From Cavenderia fasciculata (taxonomy: Eukaryota; Evosea; Eumycetozoa; Acytosteliales; Cavenderiaceae), in assembly GCF_000203815.1 (NCBI RefSeq), contig NW_004457639.1:186001-250000 (forward strand): a DNA stretch of 64,000 nucleotides, in the 5' to 3' direction. A model generated the notes under the pieces. The model searched no databases, was not told the origin of the DNA, and was given only the letters and a program-made list of their open reading frames with translations. The stretch's first letter is position 1. The number at the start of each line of letters is the position of its first letter. The position numbers and the translations under genes were made by a program. Positions 36,550-48,016 of the stretch are shown here, one piece after another.

Positions 36550-37243
36550 GGTTTTAAATAGTGATTATATATATATAATAACAATACTAAATATATGTAT
36601 ATGTATGTATGTATGTTATCTATTTCTATATTTGATATTGATAATTTCTATTGATGATGTTGATGATGATACTAGACTAGTATAGATGGTTGGATGGGAT
36701 GGATGGATTGAGTTGGATGGATTGAGTTGATTATTTCAAACCACCTTTAATTACACCCACTTTTAAAAAACAAACAAACAAACACACAACAGATAAGGTT
36801 GGGTTATATATGTGTGATTGTGTCTCTCCCTTTTTAGGTTCTCTCTCTCTCTCTCTCTCTCTCTATGTGTATATAAATATAAAGTATCTTGTGATCTTTT
36901 TTATATAAATAAACAATCAAAGTGTGGACATACTATACAATACCCATATTGTGTTCACGCTTGGTAGATTCTTTTTCTCTTTTATACACCAACAAACAAA
37001 CAAAGCCATTGTTCAAAGAAAAAATAGTTGGATTGGTTTTTTTTTTATCGCTTGCAATGGTGTGGCGTTGGTTGTGTGTGATTTGGGCTTGGATCACCCA
37101 ATAACCATCTATTATCTATTTGGGGGTGTGTGAATTGGTTTAAGCACCACTATTCTTCTATGTGAGAGAGAGATCTGATCGATTGATTGATTGATTGATT
37201 GATTGAGTGTAATATATTGTTATAACTCTTTTTATTTTTATTT
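36550..37243. other. Spacer upstream of the pseudokinase gene
   Basis: Simple repeats dominate: TA/TG runs near 36565-36615, GGATGGATT repeats near 36690-36730, a CT run at about 36841-36863 and GATT repeats at about 37176-37205. Overlapping open frames at 36922-37133 look accidental. It probably holds the pseudokinase promoter. Confidence 0.45.
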
Positions 37244-37789
37244 CTATAAATATTCAGGGAATACATAAAGAGATAATAATTCAGTTGGATCAACATCGTC
37301 GGCAGTATCAAGTTTATGGACTAGACCAAGTTTCTCTAAAACTTTGATCGATGGTATATTGGTAGAGACGGTAGTACCAACTATATTACTGATACCTAGT
37401 CTAGTTTGACCATCTTGAATGATTGCTTTGGTGGCTTCAATAGTGTATCCTTGGTGTTCGAATTGTTTACGTAGTGCATAGCCAATGTTGACTTCATCCT
37501 CTCTTGCAATCCACTTTCTCTTGACCAATCCACATGTACCCAATGATTGATGATCCTCTTTTCTAATGACATGCATCATACCGTATCCATTGACAGTATA
37601 ACTGTTGATGATATTTCTTACATAGGCCCTTGCAAGTTCCAATGTTCTTAGACCACGATCACCAATATATCTTATAACTTGTTCTTGATTAAAGATATCA
37701 TATATAACTTGTGCATCTATATCATCATCTCTAAATTTGACTACATATAATCTATCTGTTTCACAAATAATATCTTCTTTATTTATCAT
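37244..37789 (-). CDS. GNAT acetyltransferase, RimJ/RimL-like
   Basis: A single exon of 181 aa. CETDRLYVVKFRDDDIDAQ is the usual start of the ribosomal-protein-acetyltransferase-like GNAT group. GTCGLVKRK forms strand 4. NIGYALRKQFEHQGYTIEAT stands where the acetyl-CoA loop (usually RxxGxG/A) is expected, here relaxed to KQFEHQGY. IVGTTVSTNIPSIKVLEKLGL is the typical C-terminal NxxSxxVLEKLGF motif. The substrate is unknown; members acetylate protein N-termini or small molecules. It is divergent from purL with an 825-bp spacer. Confidence 0.88.
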   Translation of the reverse strand: MINKEDIICETDRLYVVKFRDDDIDAQVIYDIFNQEQVIRYIGDRGLRTLELARAYVRNIINSYTVNGYGMMHVIRKEDHQSLGTCGLVKRKWIAREDEVNIGYALRKQFEHQGYTIEATKAIIQDGQTRLGISNIVGTTVSTNIPSIKVLEKLGLVHKLDTADDVDPTELLSLYVFPEYL

Positions 37790-38614
37790 TGTATCTCTAT
37801 AACTTAAGTTGTCTTGTTAAGACTTGTCGGTTCATCGTCACTTTGCATAGCAAGCCACAACAGGCTTTCGTTTTTTTTTTTTTTTTTTAGCAAAGATAAT
37901 CTTGGAGAATCCCAGGGCAAACAAATATTATAGTTTGTTCAAATTTCCTCTAAACTCATTATTTAAAGATACAGATAACTAACACCAATATAGTTTGTAA
38001 GAATGACTTTAAAGTCTATCTATCTTTGATTTGAAGTTCAATGTGTACCTTTCGTTTGCCTTCTTTCGGCTGACGTTGATTTACACTTTTTTTTGTTTTT
38101 AGCCGTGCGGCTCGGACGGTTGATTGATCGCATCTATAGTGCTTGTCTTGCAGACGAGGAAACTGGCTTCGGATCTTTTTGAGAAGTTGTTTGTCGTTTG
38201 GGATTCGATTCTACACTATCTTCTGTCTGCTTGCCTATTATTATTATTTAATTAAAATAGTTTAGTTTCGGCTAGAGCACACACGCTCGTATTTACTTTG
38301 CAACTTCATTCCTTTTTTTTTTTTAGTGCAACACACTCCTTCTCTCACACAATACACTTAATCATATTATTTATTCATACCCACATACTTTTTCGTATCG
38401 TAATTTGAAAATCAACCAATAGAATCAACTAAAGTTTAGTTAGCTATACAAACAAAAATATTTTAGATTTATTCATTATATATATATATACATATAAACA
38501 ACACATTTATATACTACTAGGCTTTTATATTACTTTACTTTACTTTACTTTACTTTTCATACACTCATCATCATATCTACTATTTAATTTTAATTTTTTT
38601 TTTTTTTTAATAAG
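37790..38614. promoter_or_regulatory. Divergent spacer GNAT/purL with GC-richer patch and oligo-T
   Basis: AT-rich ends flank a GC-richer stretch at about 38060-38230 containing the palindrome AGCCGTGCGGCT (38101-38112). A TTTAC repeat lies near 38530-38555, and a T15 run (38594-38608) sits 7 nt before the purL ATG, the usual dictyostelid oligo-T near the transcription start. The patch could be a 5' leader exon or an RNA; not decided. Confidence 0.45.
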
Positions 38615-41600
38615 ATGGTGATTAAACAATATTATAGAACTCCAGCATTATCAAAATCATCATTAAATGATTTAACAACCAAATTACAAAGACATGGAGT
38701 AAAGGATTTGGTATCGATTGAATCAGAGTTTTGTTTCAACGTCCAAATGCCAGACACTGTCCAAATGAACAAGGAACAAGTTGATATATTGGAATGGTTA
38801 TTATCAGAGACTTTTGAACGTCAATTGTTTGGTGAAACCTCCTTCCTTTCATCAACATCATCAGTTGTCATTGAAGTTGGACCAAGAATGAACTTTACAA
38901 CCACTTATTCTACCAATGCCACATCGATTTGTCAAGCTTGTAGATTAGAGTTTGTAGAGCGTATAGAACGTTCACGTAGATACCGTTTGGTTTTGGCCGA
39001 TGGTGTTGAAAAGCTTAGTCTGGAACACCTTCAAATCTGTATCGACGAGGTACACGACAGAATGACAGAATGTCTCTATCCAACACCAATCAAATCATTT
39101 GCTCCAGGTGTCGTTCCAAAACCAGTACAATGGATTCCACTCATGGAAGAGGGTCGTCAAGCTCTTGAACGTGTCAACAAGGATATGGGTCTAGCTTTTG
39201 ATGAACATGATCTTTCACTCTATTGTGATCTATTCATTAATCAATTAAAACGTAATCCAACAGATGTTGAATGTTTTGATATTGGTCAATCAAATAGTGA
39301 ACATTCAAGGTATCTAAAAAAAAACAAAAAAAACAAAAAAAAAACAAAGGAGATCCTTTTAAATATTAACAACTTTTCTTTTACTTTTCTTTAGACATTG
39401 GTTCTTTAATGGTAAATTAATTATTGATGGAGTACCAACACAAAAAACATTATTCCAAATTGTTAAAGATACATTAAAAGCAAATCCAAATAATTCTTTA
39501 ATTGCTTTTTGTGATAATTCAAGTGCTATTACGTAAATATACAATACAATATAAAGATATATGTATTTCATTTATTAATTTAATTTAATTTTAATTTTAA
39601 TTTTAGAGGATTTAAAACAAAAGTATTAATACCAAAAACACCAATTGATTCATCACCATATGAAATTGGGGAAAGAGAACAACCAATTATATTTACAGCA
39701 GAGACACATAATTTCCCATCTGGTGTAGCTCCATTCCCAGGTGCAGAGACTGGTACAGGTGGTAGAATTAGAGATACACATGCAACTGGTAGAGGATCAC
39801 TTGTTGTTGCTGGTACTGTAGGTTATTGTGTTGGTAACCTCAACATTGAGGATTATGACTTGCCATGGGAATCAAAGGATTTCAAGTATCCAGAGAATTT
39901 GGCCAATCCACTAAAGATCGAGGTGGAAGCGTCCAATGGTGCATCAGACTATGGTAACAAGTTTGGTGAACCTGTTATCGTTGGTTTTACCCGTTCATTT
40001 GGTTTGAGAAACGAGGATGGTGAACGTCGTGAATGGATCAAGCCAATTATGTTTTCGGGTGGTTTGGGTGCAATGGATGAACGTCATCTTAAAAAGGAAC
40101 AACCTGAAAAGGGTATGGTGGTGGTCAAGGCTGGTGGTCCTGCTTACCGTATTGGTATGGGTGGAGGTGCCGCCTCGTCAATGGTTGGTGGTGACAATAA
40201 GGTCGAGTTGGACTTTTCGGCCGTGCAAAGAGGTGATGCCGAGATGGGTCAGAAACTCAACCGTGTCGTGCGTGCCTGTGTAGAGAATGAAATGTTCCAA
40301 CACTTGAACCCAATCGTCAGTGTACACGACCAGGGTGCAGGTGGTGCAGGCAATGTATGCAAAGAGATTGTTGATCCGTTGGGGGCTGTCATTCACCTCG
40401 ACCGTTTCAACGTAGGAGATCCAACCTTGTCGGCGATGGAGATTTGGGGTGCCGAGTATCAAGAACAAGACGCTCTGTTGATGCGTGCCGAGCACCGTCC
40501 TTTCCTCGAGCAGTTGAGCAAGCGTGAGCGTCTGCCAGTCGCCTTTGTCGGCGACGTCACTGGTGACGGACAGGCTGTCCTCGTCGACGACCGTACTGGA
40601 CAGACACCCGTCAACCTTCCACTTGAAAAGATTCTTGCAAAGATGGAGCCAAAGACATTCCACATGGACAGAATCGCTCCAAAACTAGCTCCACTTGTTT
40701 TACCAGCCAATCTTACAGTGCCACAGGCATTGGAACGTGTACTACGTTTACTTGCAGTTGGTTCGAAGCGTTTCCTTACCAACAAGGTCGATAGAGCTGT
40801 AACGGGCTTGGTTGCACGCCAACAATGCGTCGGTCCACTCCACACTCCATTGTCCAACGTCGGTATCATTGCGAGTGGGTATTTTGGCGTGACAGGCGCT
40901 GCTACATCGGTTGGTGAGCAGCCCATCAAGGGACTGATCAGTCCACAAGCAATGGCATACTTGACCGTCGGTGAAGCACTCACCAATCTCGTGTGGGCTC
41001 AAATCTCTGCACTCGAAGATGTAAAGTGTTCGGGCAACTGGATGTGGGCTGCCAAACTCAAGGGTGAAGGTGCACGTCTCTATGACGCAGCCGTCGCCAT
41101 GCACGATGCCATGGTAGAACTTGGAATCGCCATTGACGGTGGCAAGGATAGTTTGAGTATGGCTGCTCGTGCTCCATCCTCTACACCAGGTACACCAGAC
41201 GAGCTTGTCAAGGCACCAGGTGCATTGGTCGTCTCAACCTATGTTCGTTGTACCGATATCACCGCCACCATCACTCCAGACCTCAAACTCTACAACCAGG
41301 ATGACTCTGCTCTCATCTATATTGATTTGGGTGCAGGAAACAACTTCCTCGGAGGTAGTGCACTCGCCCAAGTATTTGGTCAAATTGGTAACGACCAACC
41401 ACACCAAGACGTACAACTCGTCAAACGTTTCTTTAACGCCATTCAACACCTTGTACGTGAACGTCTCATCACTGCTGGTCACGACCGTAGTGACGGTGGT
41501 CTCATCACCACCCTCATCGAAATGGCACTTGCCGGCAACCGTGGTATATCCGTCTCACTCTCTGCCACAGAGAATATCTTTAAACTACTCTTTTCCGAAG

Positions 41601-42793
41601 AATTGGGTGCAGTTGTCGAATGCAAGCGTGCCGACCAACAAAAGGTAATGGAAATTTTACAAGATGCTCGTATCCCATCTTATTATATCGGTCATACCAA
41701 TGTCTCTGGTAAAACATCAGACAGAGTAACAGTCAAAGTTGGTGATCAAATAGTATTGGATGAAGCATTAGAGACTGTATCATTTTGGTGGGAGGAAACA
41801 TCGTATCGTTTGGAAAAGTTACAAGCTGAACACGCTAGTGTAGAGTCTGAATTTAACGAGCTTCAAAAACGTGTCAAACAAGGTAATGGAAAAGGACCAA
41901 ATTACAAGATGTCATTCAAAGCACAACCATCTGCCGTATCTGTAGACACATCGATTGTACTTAGTTCAGCACCCAAGGTTGCTATCATTCGTGAAGAAGG
42001 TAGCAATGGAGACAGAGAGATGGCTGCCGCTTTTACATTGGCCGGTTTCCAAGCATGGGACATTACCATGTCTGATCTACTCGACGGACGTATCCAACTC
42101 GACCAACGATTCCGTGGTGTTGCCTTTGTTGGTGGTTTCTCGTATGGTGATGTCTTGGACAGTGCCAAGGGATGGGCTGGCAGCATCCGTTTCAACCAAT
42201 CGGTTGCCAAGCAATTTGACGCCTTTTATGACCGTCCAGACACCTTTTCACTCGGTCTCTGCAACGGTTGTCAATTGATGGCTCTACTCGGATGGGTTCC
42301 GTGGAGAGGAATTGCCGACCAACTCCAACCACGTTTTATCCACAATGCATCGGGAAGATTCGAGTCGCGTTGGATTACCGTCTCGATTGCCGAGAGCAAG
42401 GCTGTTTTACTCAAGGGTATGGAGGGATCCGTCTTGGGTTGCTGGGCACAACATGGCGAGGGCCGTGCCTACTTTCCAGACCCAGACACTCTCAAGCAAA
42501 TCAAACAACTCGGGCTTGCACCAGTCCGTTATGTCGATGACTCTTGCCAACCAACTGAAACCTATCCACACAATCCATCTGGCACCCCAGAAGGTATTGC
42601 TGGTCTCTGCTCCAAAGACGGTCGTCATCTTGCACTCATGCCTCATCCAGAACGTTCCTTTATGTCTTGGCAATGGCCTTGGATGCCAGAACACATTCAA
42701 ACTCAAGTTGGTGGTCTCAATCAACCAAGTCCTTGGTTGAAAATCTTCCAAAATGCTAAATCTTTTGTTGACAACAGTACTGTTAAACAATAA
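38615..42793 (+). CDS. purL: Phosphoribosylformylglycinamidine synthase (FGAM synthase)
   Basis: Three exons (38615..39309, 39395..39532, 39607..42793) give 1339 aa, the length of the fused eukaryotic/proteobacterial enzyme. It makes FGAM from FGAR, ATP and glutamine in step 4 of purine synthesis. The PurS-like N-domain is followed by the linker ending in DIGQSNSEHSRHWFF, the FGAR-AT signature TAETHNFPSGVAPFPGAETG, and two AIRS-type ATPase halves (VHDQGAGGAGN; AHDRSDGGLI-like GHDRSDGGLI). The C-terminal class I glutaminase has LGLCNGCQLM with nucleophile Cys1163 and the His/Glu pair in LMPHPERSFM. The intron 1 donor falls inside the SEHSR motif. The middle of the gene is clearly C-rich at third positions. 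Cytosolic. Confidence 0.97.
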
Positions 42794-42929
42794 ATTAATA
42801 ATAAACAAAAAGATATCTTTTTTAATAAAATAGTCGATCTATAATAATAAATGATCTTTGTTAATTTGATTGTTTTTTGGAAAATAGTAGTGAATTATTT
42901 GTATTATTAATAGTTTAAGTTTCATAGAG

Positions 42930-43183
42930 AGTCTTGTAAGAGAAGGGAGAGAAAGATTTACCATCACCTATAGATATATAGAAATAAGAATAAGAATAAG
43001 AATAAAGAGTAACGTTAGTATAGTATAGTATAGTAAGATCATCTAGCTGCTAAAAATTACCAATATAAAACTTATTTTGGAATTCTACCCAGTGTATTAC
43101 AACAGTCTACATAGTTAGACCTCAACCAACCAATTTCCGCCACATTGCAATCTGTTGCAATTCAAAAATGTGCAAGGCTTTGG
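42930..43183. repeat. Copy A of V-ATPase subunit a 3' end (truncated)
   Basis: This stretch matches the 3' part of the V-ATPase gene at about 53970-54126 in the same orientation, almost base for base. It contains the start of the last exon (coding GDGKSFSPFSYKT on the minus strand), the whole preceding intron, and the end of exon 2 up to the LHWVEF codons. On the right it continues into an 88-nt flank (43095-43183) absent from the gene but present in copy C. The exon match stops after the Lys-Thr codons. Confidence 0.85.
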
Positions 43184-43426
43184 ATGCACTTTGGCAATGA
43201 TAAATAAAACTTGGTCGTTCTTCCATTGACAATATTGATACTTGGAGACTTGCATTGTACACCAATTGACAATGAACTTCAGAACTAAAAAATTTTTTAA
43301 TTCAAATCTGAAATGTTTGGTAAATATAATATATTATAAAAAAGTATTGTACAGAATATATAATATACCTTTTTTAGATGATATGACATCAATGTTCAAA
43401 TTTAGAAGGAATTGTTGTTTGATAAC

Positions 43427-43514
43427 CATAGAGATGAATATATTGAGATTGAAATAATAATAATAAAGTAATAATAATATTTCTAATTTCAATCTCAATA
43501 TATTCATCTCTATG
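43427..43514. repeat. Perfect 28-bp inverted repeat with 32-nt AT loop
   Basis: The left arm 43427-43454 (CATAGAGATGAATATATTGA...) and the right arm 43487-43514 are exact reverse complements. The loop is TAA/AAT-rich. It could be a foldback/MITE-like element, an element end or a strong RNA hairpin. It lies about 200 bp before the Polinton-like fossil. Confidence 0.8.
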
Positions 43515-43699
43515 ACTATACAAAAGTTGGGGTCATTCAAGACTGTATGATAATCCTTGATCATAGTCTTATACATTCACTATTCTATTAATAATTTATC
43601 GATTGAATATTTAACTTTTGTACTACTGTTACCCCAAACTTTAAAGATTTAAATATTAACTTGTGGTTATTGGATGATTCTAGTCTAGTTGATCGACTT

Positions 43700-45400
43700 A
43701 ACTTATATTTTCTAGTTGAAAAGACCTTTGTTGGAAATGGTCCCAAGAAACAATCTAACAGCTACAAATGATTTTGTAAAAGAGTATTTAAATTCAACAA
43801 TGACCTCTACTAAACTATCTACAAATTTAGGAAATGAATTAAAAGACATGGTAAAGAATCAAAGAATTAGTGTCATTGATTTAATTGTATCATTTGCTCA
43901 AGATTTGAAAAAAAAACAAAAGATTGGTAGTGGAAGATCAAACAAAGGTCTTTATGATAGCGAAATTGAAAGAATAATGAAACCATATCATAGAAAGGGA
44001 TTTGAAAGAGTAATAGCAAGTGATCAATTAAATTTATTGGAACCAAAAGACAAGATGTCATTTATTATGAATTTGGATCCACACAACAAACCAGGAAGTC
44101 ATTGGGTTGCAGTATACATTGATGCAGATAAAGATAAATCTGTAGAATATTATGATTCATTTGGCCAAGAACCAACAGATGATTTTATGAAACAATTAAA
44201 AGATTTAATTGATGAAATCAATCCAGATTATTATTTAAATTTCAAGGTAAACAAAGTCATTGATCAATTAGTTTGGTGTTGCTATTGTTCCAGTGACTCG
44301 AGACCATAACATTCGTCCTCCTCAATGTATGAATCTAATGGAAGTGTCTCTTCCTGGTACCAATCCTCTGAAGCCTCTGGTAACCCGATTACAAGCAAGT
44401 GTTGGGATATGTTGTTGTCTTCCTCAAATTGTTTGTAGTCTTTCAACTTTTCTTCTGTGGACTTTTTGATCCATTCTCTTTATTATATATAGAGTAAATT
44501 ATTATATTACTATTTTTACACTACTTCATAACTTTTACACTACTTTATTTAGAGACAAAATAGCTACAGCAAATCACTTTTATTATAGTAATCGTAAATT
44601 ATAGTAATTTTATAATAATGTTTTACTAATTATATATAAAAGTATGTTGATTACACATAAAAAGATATTCTATATAAATTCACACAATAGAATCAGTGGT
44701 ACTAATTCTAAATTTAAATATAATATTATATATTATCCTCAAGACAGATTTGACAGAGTAGCACTATTACAAGTGACAATACCAAATCATTTTATACAGT
44801 TGGAAGAGGATTAAATACTTTTGAATTGATAGAAGATGATCAATCAACTATTATTTCTATTCCTGTTGGTAATTATTCAAGAAAATCATTACAAGACACA
44901 TTGGAAAAGCAAATTGAATGCATTGTCAAACAATGTAAGTATGCAATAGGTTGGCCGACATCACAACAACCAAATACTGGTAAATATTTTTACTTGTCCA
45001 TCAACAAGAGATATTCAACCAATCTTTTCTTTTACTAATCAATTATTTCGTCAATTAGGTTTTAATAAAGATTCAACAAATATTTTGGAATCAACCAATG
45101 TAATCAATTTACAATCAGACAATGTTTTATTTATTCATTCAGATTTATGGAGCAATGGAGATGATGATTCAAGAGGTTTATTCTGCAGCTGGTAATGCTG
45201 ACTTTTCAAATATTCATTGGCAAAACTATGATGTTGAATCATACAGCAAACAATTGGTATCAAATACCAAAACAGGTTTTACCATTTATTTAACAGATCA
45301 AGATGGTAATGAAGTAAATTTAAATGGTGCCAATATCAATCTGACATTGATTTTATTCAAACATAATGACATCTCACAATACATCTCCCCTCATTGACAT
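43700..45400 (+). mobile_element. Polinton/Maverick-like fossil element (partial)
   Basis: Two virus-type parts lie in order on the plus strand. The first (43716 to about 44300) resembles the adenain-like cysteine protease of Polintons, virophages and adenoviruses: GSHWVAVYID carries the His, and EYYDSFGQEP the following acidic/aromatic box. The second (about 44640-45400) resembles a minor capsid (penton-like) protein: INSHNRISGTNSKFKYNI and VGNYSRKSLQDTLEKQIE. A short opposite-strand remnant lies between them. I see no DNA polymerase B, integrase, packaging ATPase or major capsid gene and no terminal inverted repeats in this window. It is broken, with several breaks, and much shorter than a whole element (15-20 kb). 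Still readable protein similarity suggests moderate age. Confidence 0.6.
44282..44479 (-). other. Opposite-strand coding remnant inside the fossil
   Basis: An open stretch of 65 codons with protein-like composition (RREWIKK-type start, then KLKDYKQFEEDNN, HLLVIGLPEASEDW, SYIEEDECYGLESLEQ) ends at a stop. It has no own ATG and looks like the C-terminal end of a larger protein, perhaps another part of the same fossil element. Family not recognised. Confidence 0.4.
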
Positions 45401-45533
45401 AAATGAACATCATCATTTTTTTTTCATAAGTAAATTAATGTTTCTAATGATGATAAATATTTATTTTAATAGAAGTATAATATGGTAATTATCAGTAAAG
45501 TATGGATGGCAATCGAAAAAATTTGTTTATCTG

Positions 45534-45999
45534 TCACTGACTTGCGAAGCGGGCTAAAAGATCTCCAAACAGCTTTGAGTGTTGATGTTTACCAATGACC
45601 AATACTGGAAGATCAGTTTGATCAACATAAACTTTGTCGGTGATATAGATAAGCAAGCTGTTATCAACTTTAGACTTTTCAAATTCCTTTTCAATGCTGT
45701 CAAGGGGTATTGACTTTTCATTCACTAGTGAAAGAAGATGGATACATTAGTGATTTTGTTGCTCTTTTGAATTTCATGTTCAAATTCATACCTTTACTTG
45801 TAATACTTTGTTTGCTTTGGATGAGCAAAGCAAAGGTTTTGTGGTATTTGTCCTTAAACAAAAGGAATGAATCTGCAAATGGGGCATTAGATCCATTATT
45901 AAATGCAACAAAACCATTGGCTCGTTTGGTGCAAAAATCTGCAAAGTTGGAGGGAGTAACATGATAATTGAGTATTTGAATTTGATAGCACCCCTCATT
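45534..45999 (-). pseudogene. Broken Crinkler-like fragment
   Basis: On the minus strand are the stretches NYHVTPSNFADFCTKRANGF, NNGSNAPFADSFLLF and KTFALLIQSKQS, and near the end ITDKVYVDQTDLPVLVIGKH. The order NAPxxDSFLLF followed by a hydrophobic LLIQSKQS strand recalls the restriction-endonuclease-like part of Crinkler/RHS-type proteins that many amoebae carry in expanded families. The similarity is remembered and weak. It is broken and lacks an N-terminal part. Its upstream end abuts the truncated start of the Rab-like/ankyrin pseudogene, facing the opposite way. Confidence 0.4.
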
Positions 46000-46000
46000 T

Positions 46001-47037
46001 AACTGACCTACAATCATTTGAAAATCTAAAAGGTTGGCACTGTGAGACTCAAAGATACTGTTGGGAGATGGTAGAAGTGGTAATCGTTGGTACAAAAAGA
46101 GATTTGGTCGATCAAAGAAAGGTCACAAGAGAACAAGCAAATGATTTTGCACTTGGTCTTGGTTGTTCTTACTTTGAAGTTGGTCAAGACGATGAATCTT
46201 GTATCGATAGAGTATATAGTATAATAGCAAGACATTTATATGAAAATATGTACAAAGATTTTGAAGATAATCGTCTAGATTTATTACCTTTACATTTGGA
46301 TTCTATTTCTTCTTCTTCTTCTTCTTCTTTATCCACACGAGCAAACACATCAACAACAACAACAACAACAACAATCAAAGATCAACTATTTTATTCCGTT
46401 TTTAGATCAAAATATATTCGAAACAATATATTTAAACAGATTCCAATAATACATTCAGATTTAAATGTACAAGTTGCCCGAGGAATAGGAATGCCAAACA
46501 TTGAATTTTGGTGTACCAATCGATATTTCAATGTTTTGAAATACTATAAAGAAAAGAGATTGCCAATAGAGATTAACAAGTTTGCCAAGGTATCACCTTT
46601 TCTTAGGATGTCAGGCAATTTGGAGTTGCTACAATATTGTTGAAAAGATAGGTGATCTGAATCACCCTGAAAAAAATCAGGTGATAAATGAAGTAATGGT
46701 TGGAGGTGATTTGTCAATGTTTCAATACCTTTTCATCCAGGGATATTATTGGACATTGGAAGGATTATTGATGGCCATTGCATTCAACCATATAGATATT
46801 GTAGAATTCATCTTTGAAAAGTCTGGAGAGGTCACACAGGATATTCAAAAAGATTTGATCACCAGACCACCCTTTCTCAATCAAAATCGTTTAAAACGAT
46901 GTATTCAAATGGCCAAATCTTACAATCGAGAGGAAATTGTAATGTTTTTGTCCGCTATTGTACCTAGGAAATCAATACCTCTAAAAAAGAAAAAATATAA
47001 ATTATTTGATAAATTATCAAATTTTTTTTCTGGTTGA
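46001..47037 (+). pseudogene. Decayed tandem copy of the Rab-like/ankyrin fusion gene
   Basis: The sequence aligns along its length with 48420-49442: LKGWHCETQRYCWEMVEVV, IVGTKRDLVDQRKVTREQA, then FRSKYIRNNIFKQI and WCTNRYFNVLKYYK. The P-loop half and first exon are missing; homology begins abruptly at about 46001, next to the Crinkler-like fragment. A 2-nt loss in an AT repeat at about 46633 (CAATATTG against CAATATATTG in the intact copy) shifts frame, after which the reading resumes as IVEKIGDLNHPEKNQVINE to KLSNFFSG and a stop at 47037. A Ser run and a Thr run separate the two domains. Most likely dead. Confidence 0.8.
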
Positions 47038-47213
47038 TATAGAAACCCTCAAAAGGTTGTTGACAAAGGGGTTCTCTTTATATTTTTTATTCAATCGATC
47101 TATCTATCTATATTTTAAATTTTAAATTTATTTATATAAAGAAATCTAAAAAAATATAAAAAAAGAGGTATTAATAATTATAAATACTCCTCAAAAAAAA
47201 TACAGTATTCTCT

Positions 47214-47263
47214 CAACAAACAAACAAACAAACAAACAAACAAACAAACAAACAAACAAACAA
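47214..47263 (+). repeat. (CAAA)n microsatellite
   Basis: Twelve or so tandem CAAA units lie directly before the ATG at 47265, in the probable 5' leader of the small gene. Confidence 0.9.
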
Positions 47264-47264
47264 C

Positions 47265-47855
47265 ATGGATAAAATTAAAGAATTTATTAGTTTATTTTCT
47301 CTTGAAAAAAGTGTAGTACATCCCACACAACTTGTATAACAATTAAAAAAAAAAAGAAACTCTTAAAACTAATTTAATTTCCTATATTAATTTTTAGGGA
47401 AATTTAAAAAACAAATCATAGAAGAGTTTAAAGAAAAGGATATTAACATTCCTTTTAAAGAATTGGAGGAAAACATTGATCACTTTTTCGAGTATGCTTC
47501 AGAGGATTCAGTGTTAATGGTGATAGAGTGGAATCAAGTTGGACTACATTTAAGGGTATTGACCAAATCTGCCAGTCAATTAAAGTCAATGGCAAACAAA
47601 TTCATCCTTGCTAATAGAGGATTTGATTATTCAGGGACCAAACACTCATTTTTATTTGCCAAGTGGGCTACAATGAGAATGGAATGCATCAATCGTTTGT
47701 CAGCCAACACCAATTATGAATGGATGAAACATATCCAAGGTGTACAAGATGTATGTAGAATATTTGTGATTACCAAATCCAAATTTAGATCCACTGTCAC
47801 TCCCGAAGTCGCACAACTTTATCTTACCGTTTTTAATGCAAGTTATAAACAATAA
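47265..47855 (+). CDS. Unknown small protein
   Basis: Proposed exons 47265..47310 and 47398..47855 give 167 aa, starting MDKIKEFISLFSLEKR. I do not recognise the family. It is a soluble, mixed alpha/beta-looking protein with IEWNQVGLHLRVLTKSASQL, FILANRGFDYSGTKHS, FAKWATMRMECINRL and RIFVITKSKFRSTVTPE. There is no signal peptide, TM segment or repeat. The donor (A/GTGTAGT) is not optimal; it was chosen because it keeps phase and the downstream frame is open from the acceptor. It sits between the dead and the live Rab-like/ankyrin copies, so it may have been duplicated or inserted with them. Confidence 0.55.
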
Positions 47856-48016
47856 AAAATAAAATAAAGAATAGATTAGTTTTGCAAAGATATCTTTTTT
47901 TTGAATCTTTTTTTTTTTATAGTTGTTTTTTAATATCAACTTCTATCATCACATCAACATACTTACTACTTAGTAGTAGTAGTAGTAGTACATGTAACAT
48001 TATACTATATTGTAAA

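Noticed and set aside
40178-42808. Long antisense and shifted open frames within purL
   Set aside because: Produced by the C-rich codon use of the real gene.
47214-47263. (CAAA)n as a telomere-like or recombination array
   Set aside because: Simple microsatellite in a probable 5' leader; nothing more to support.
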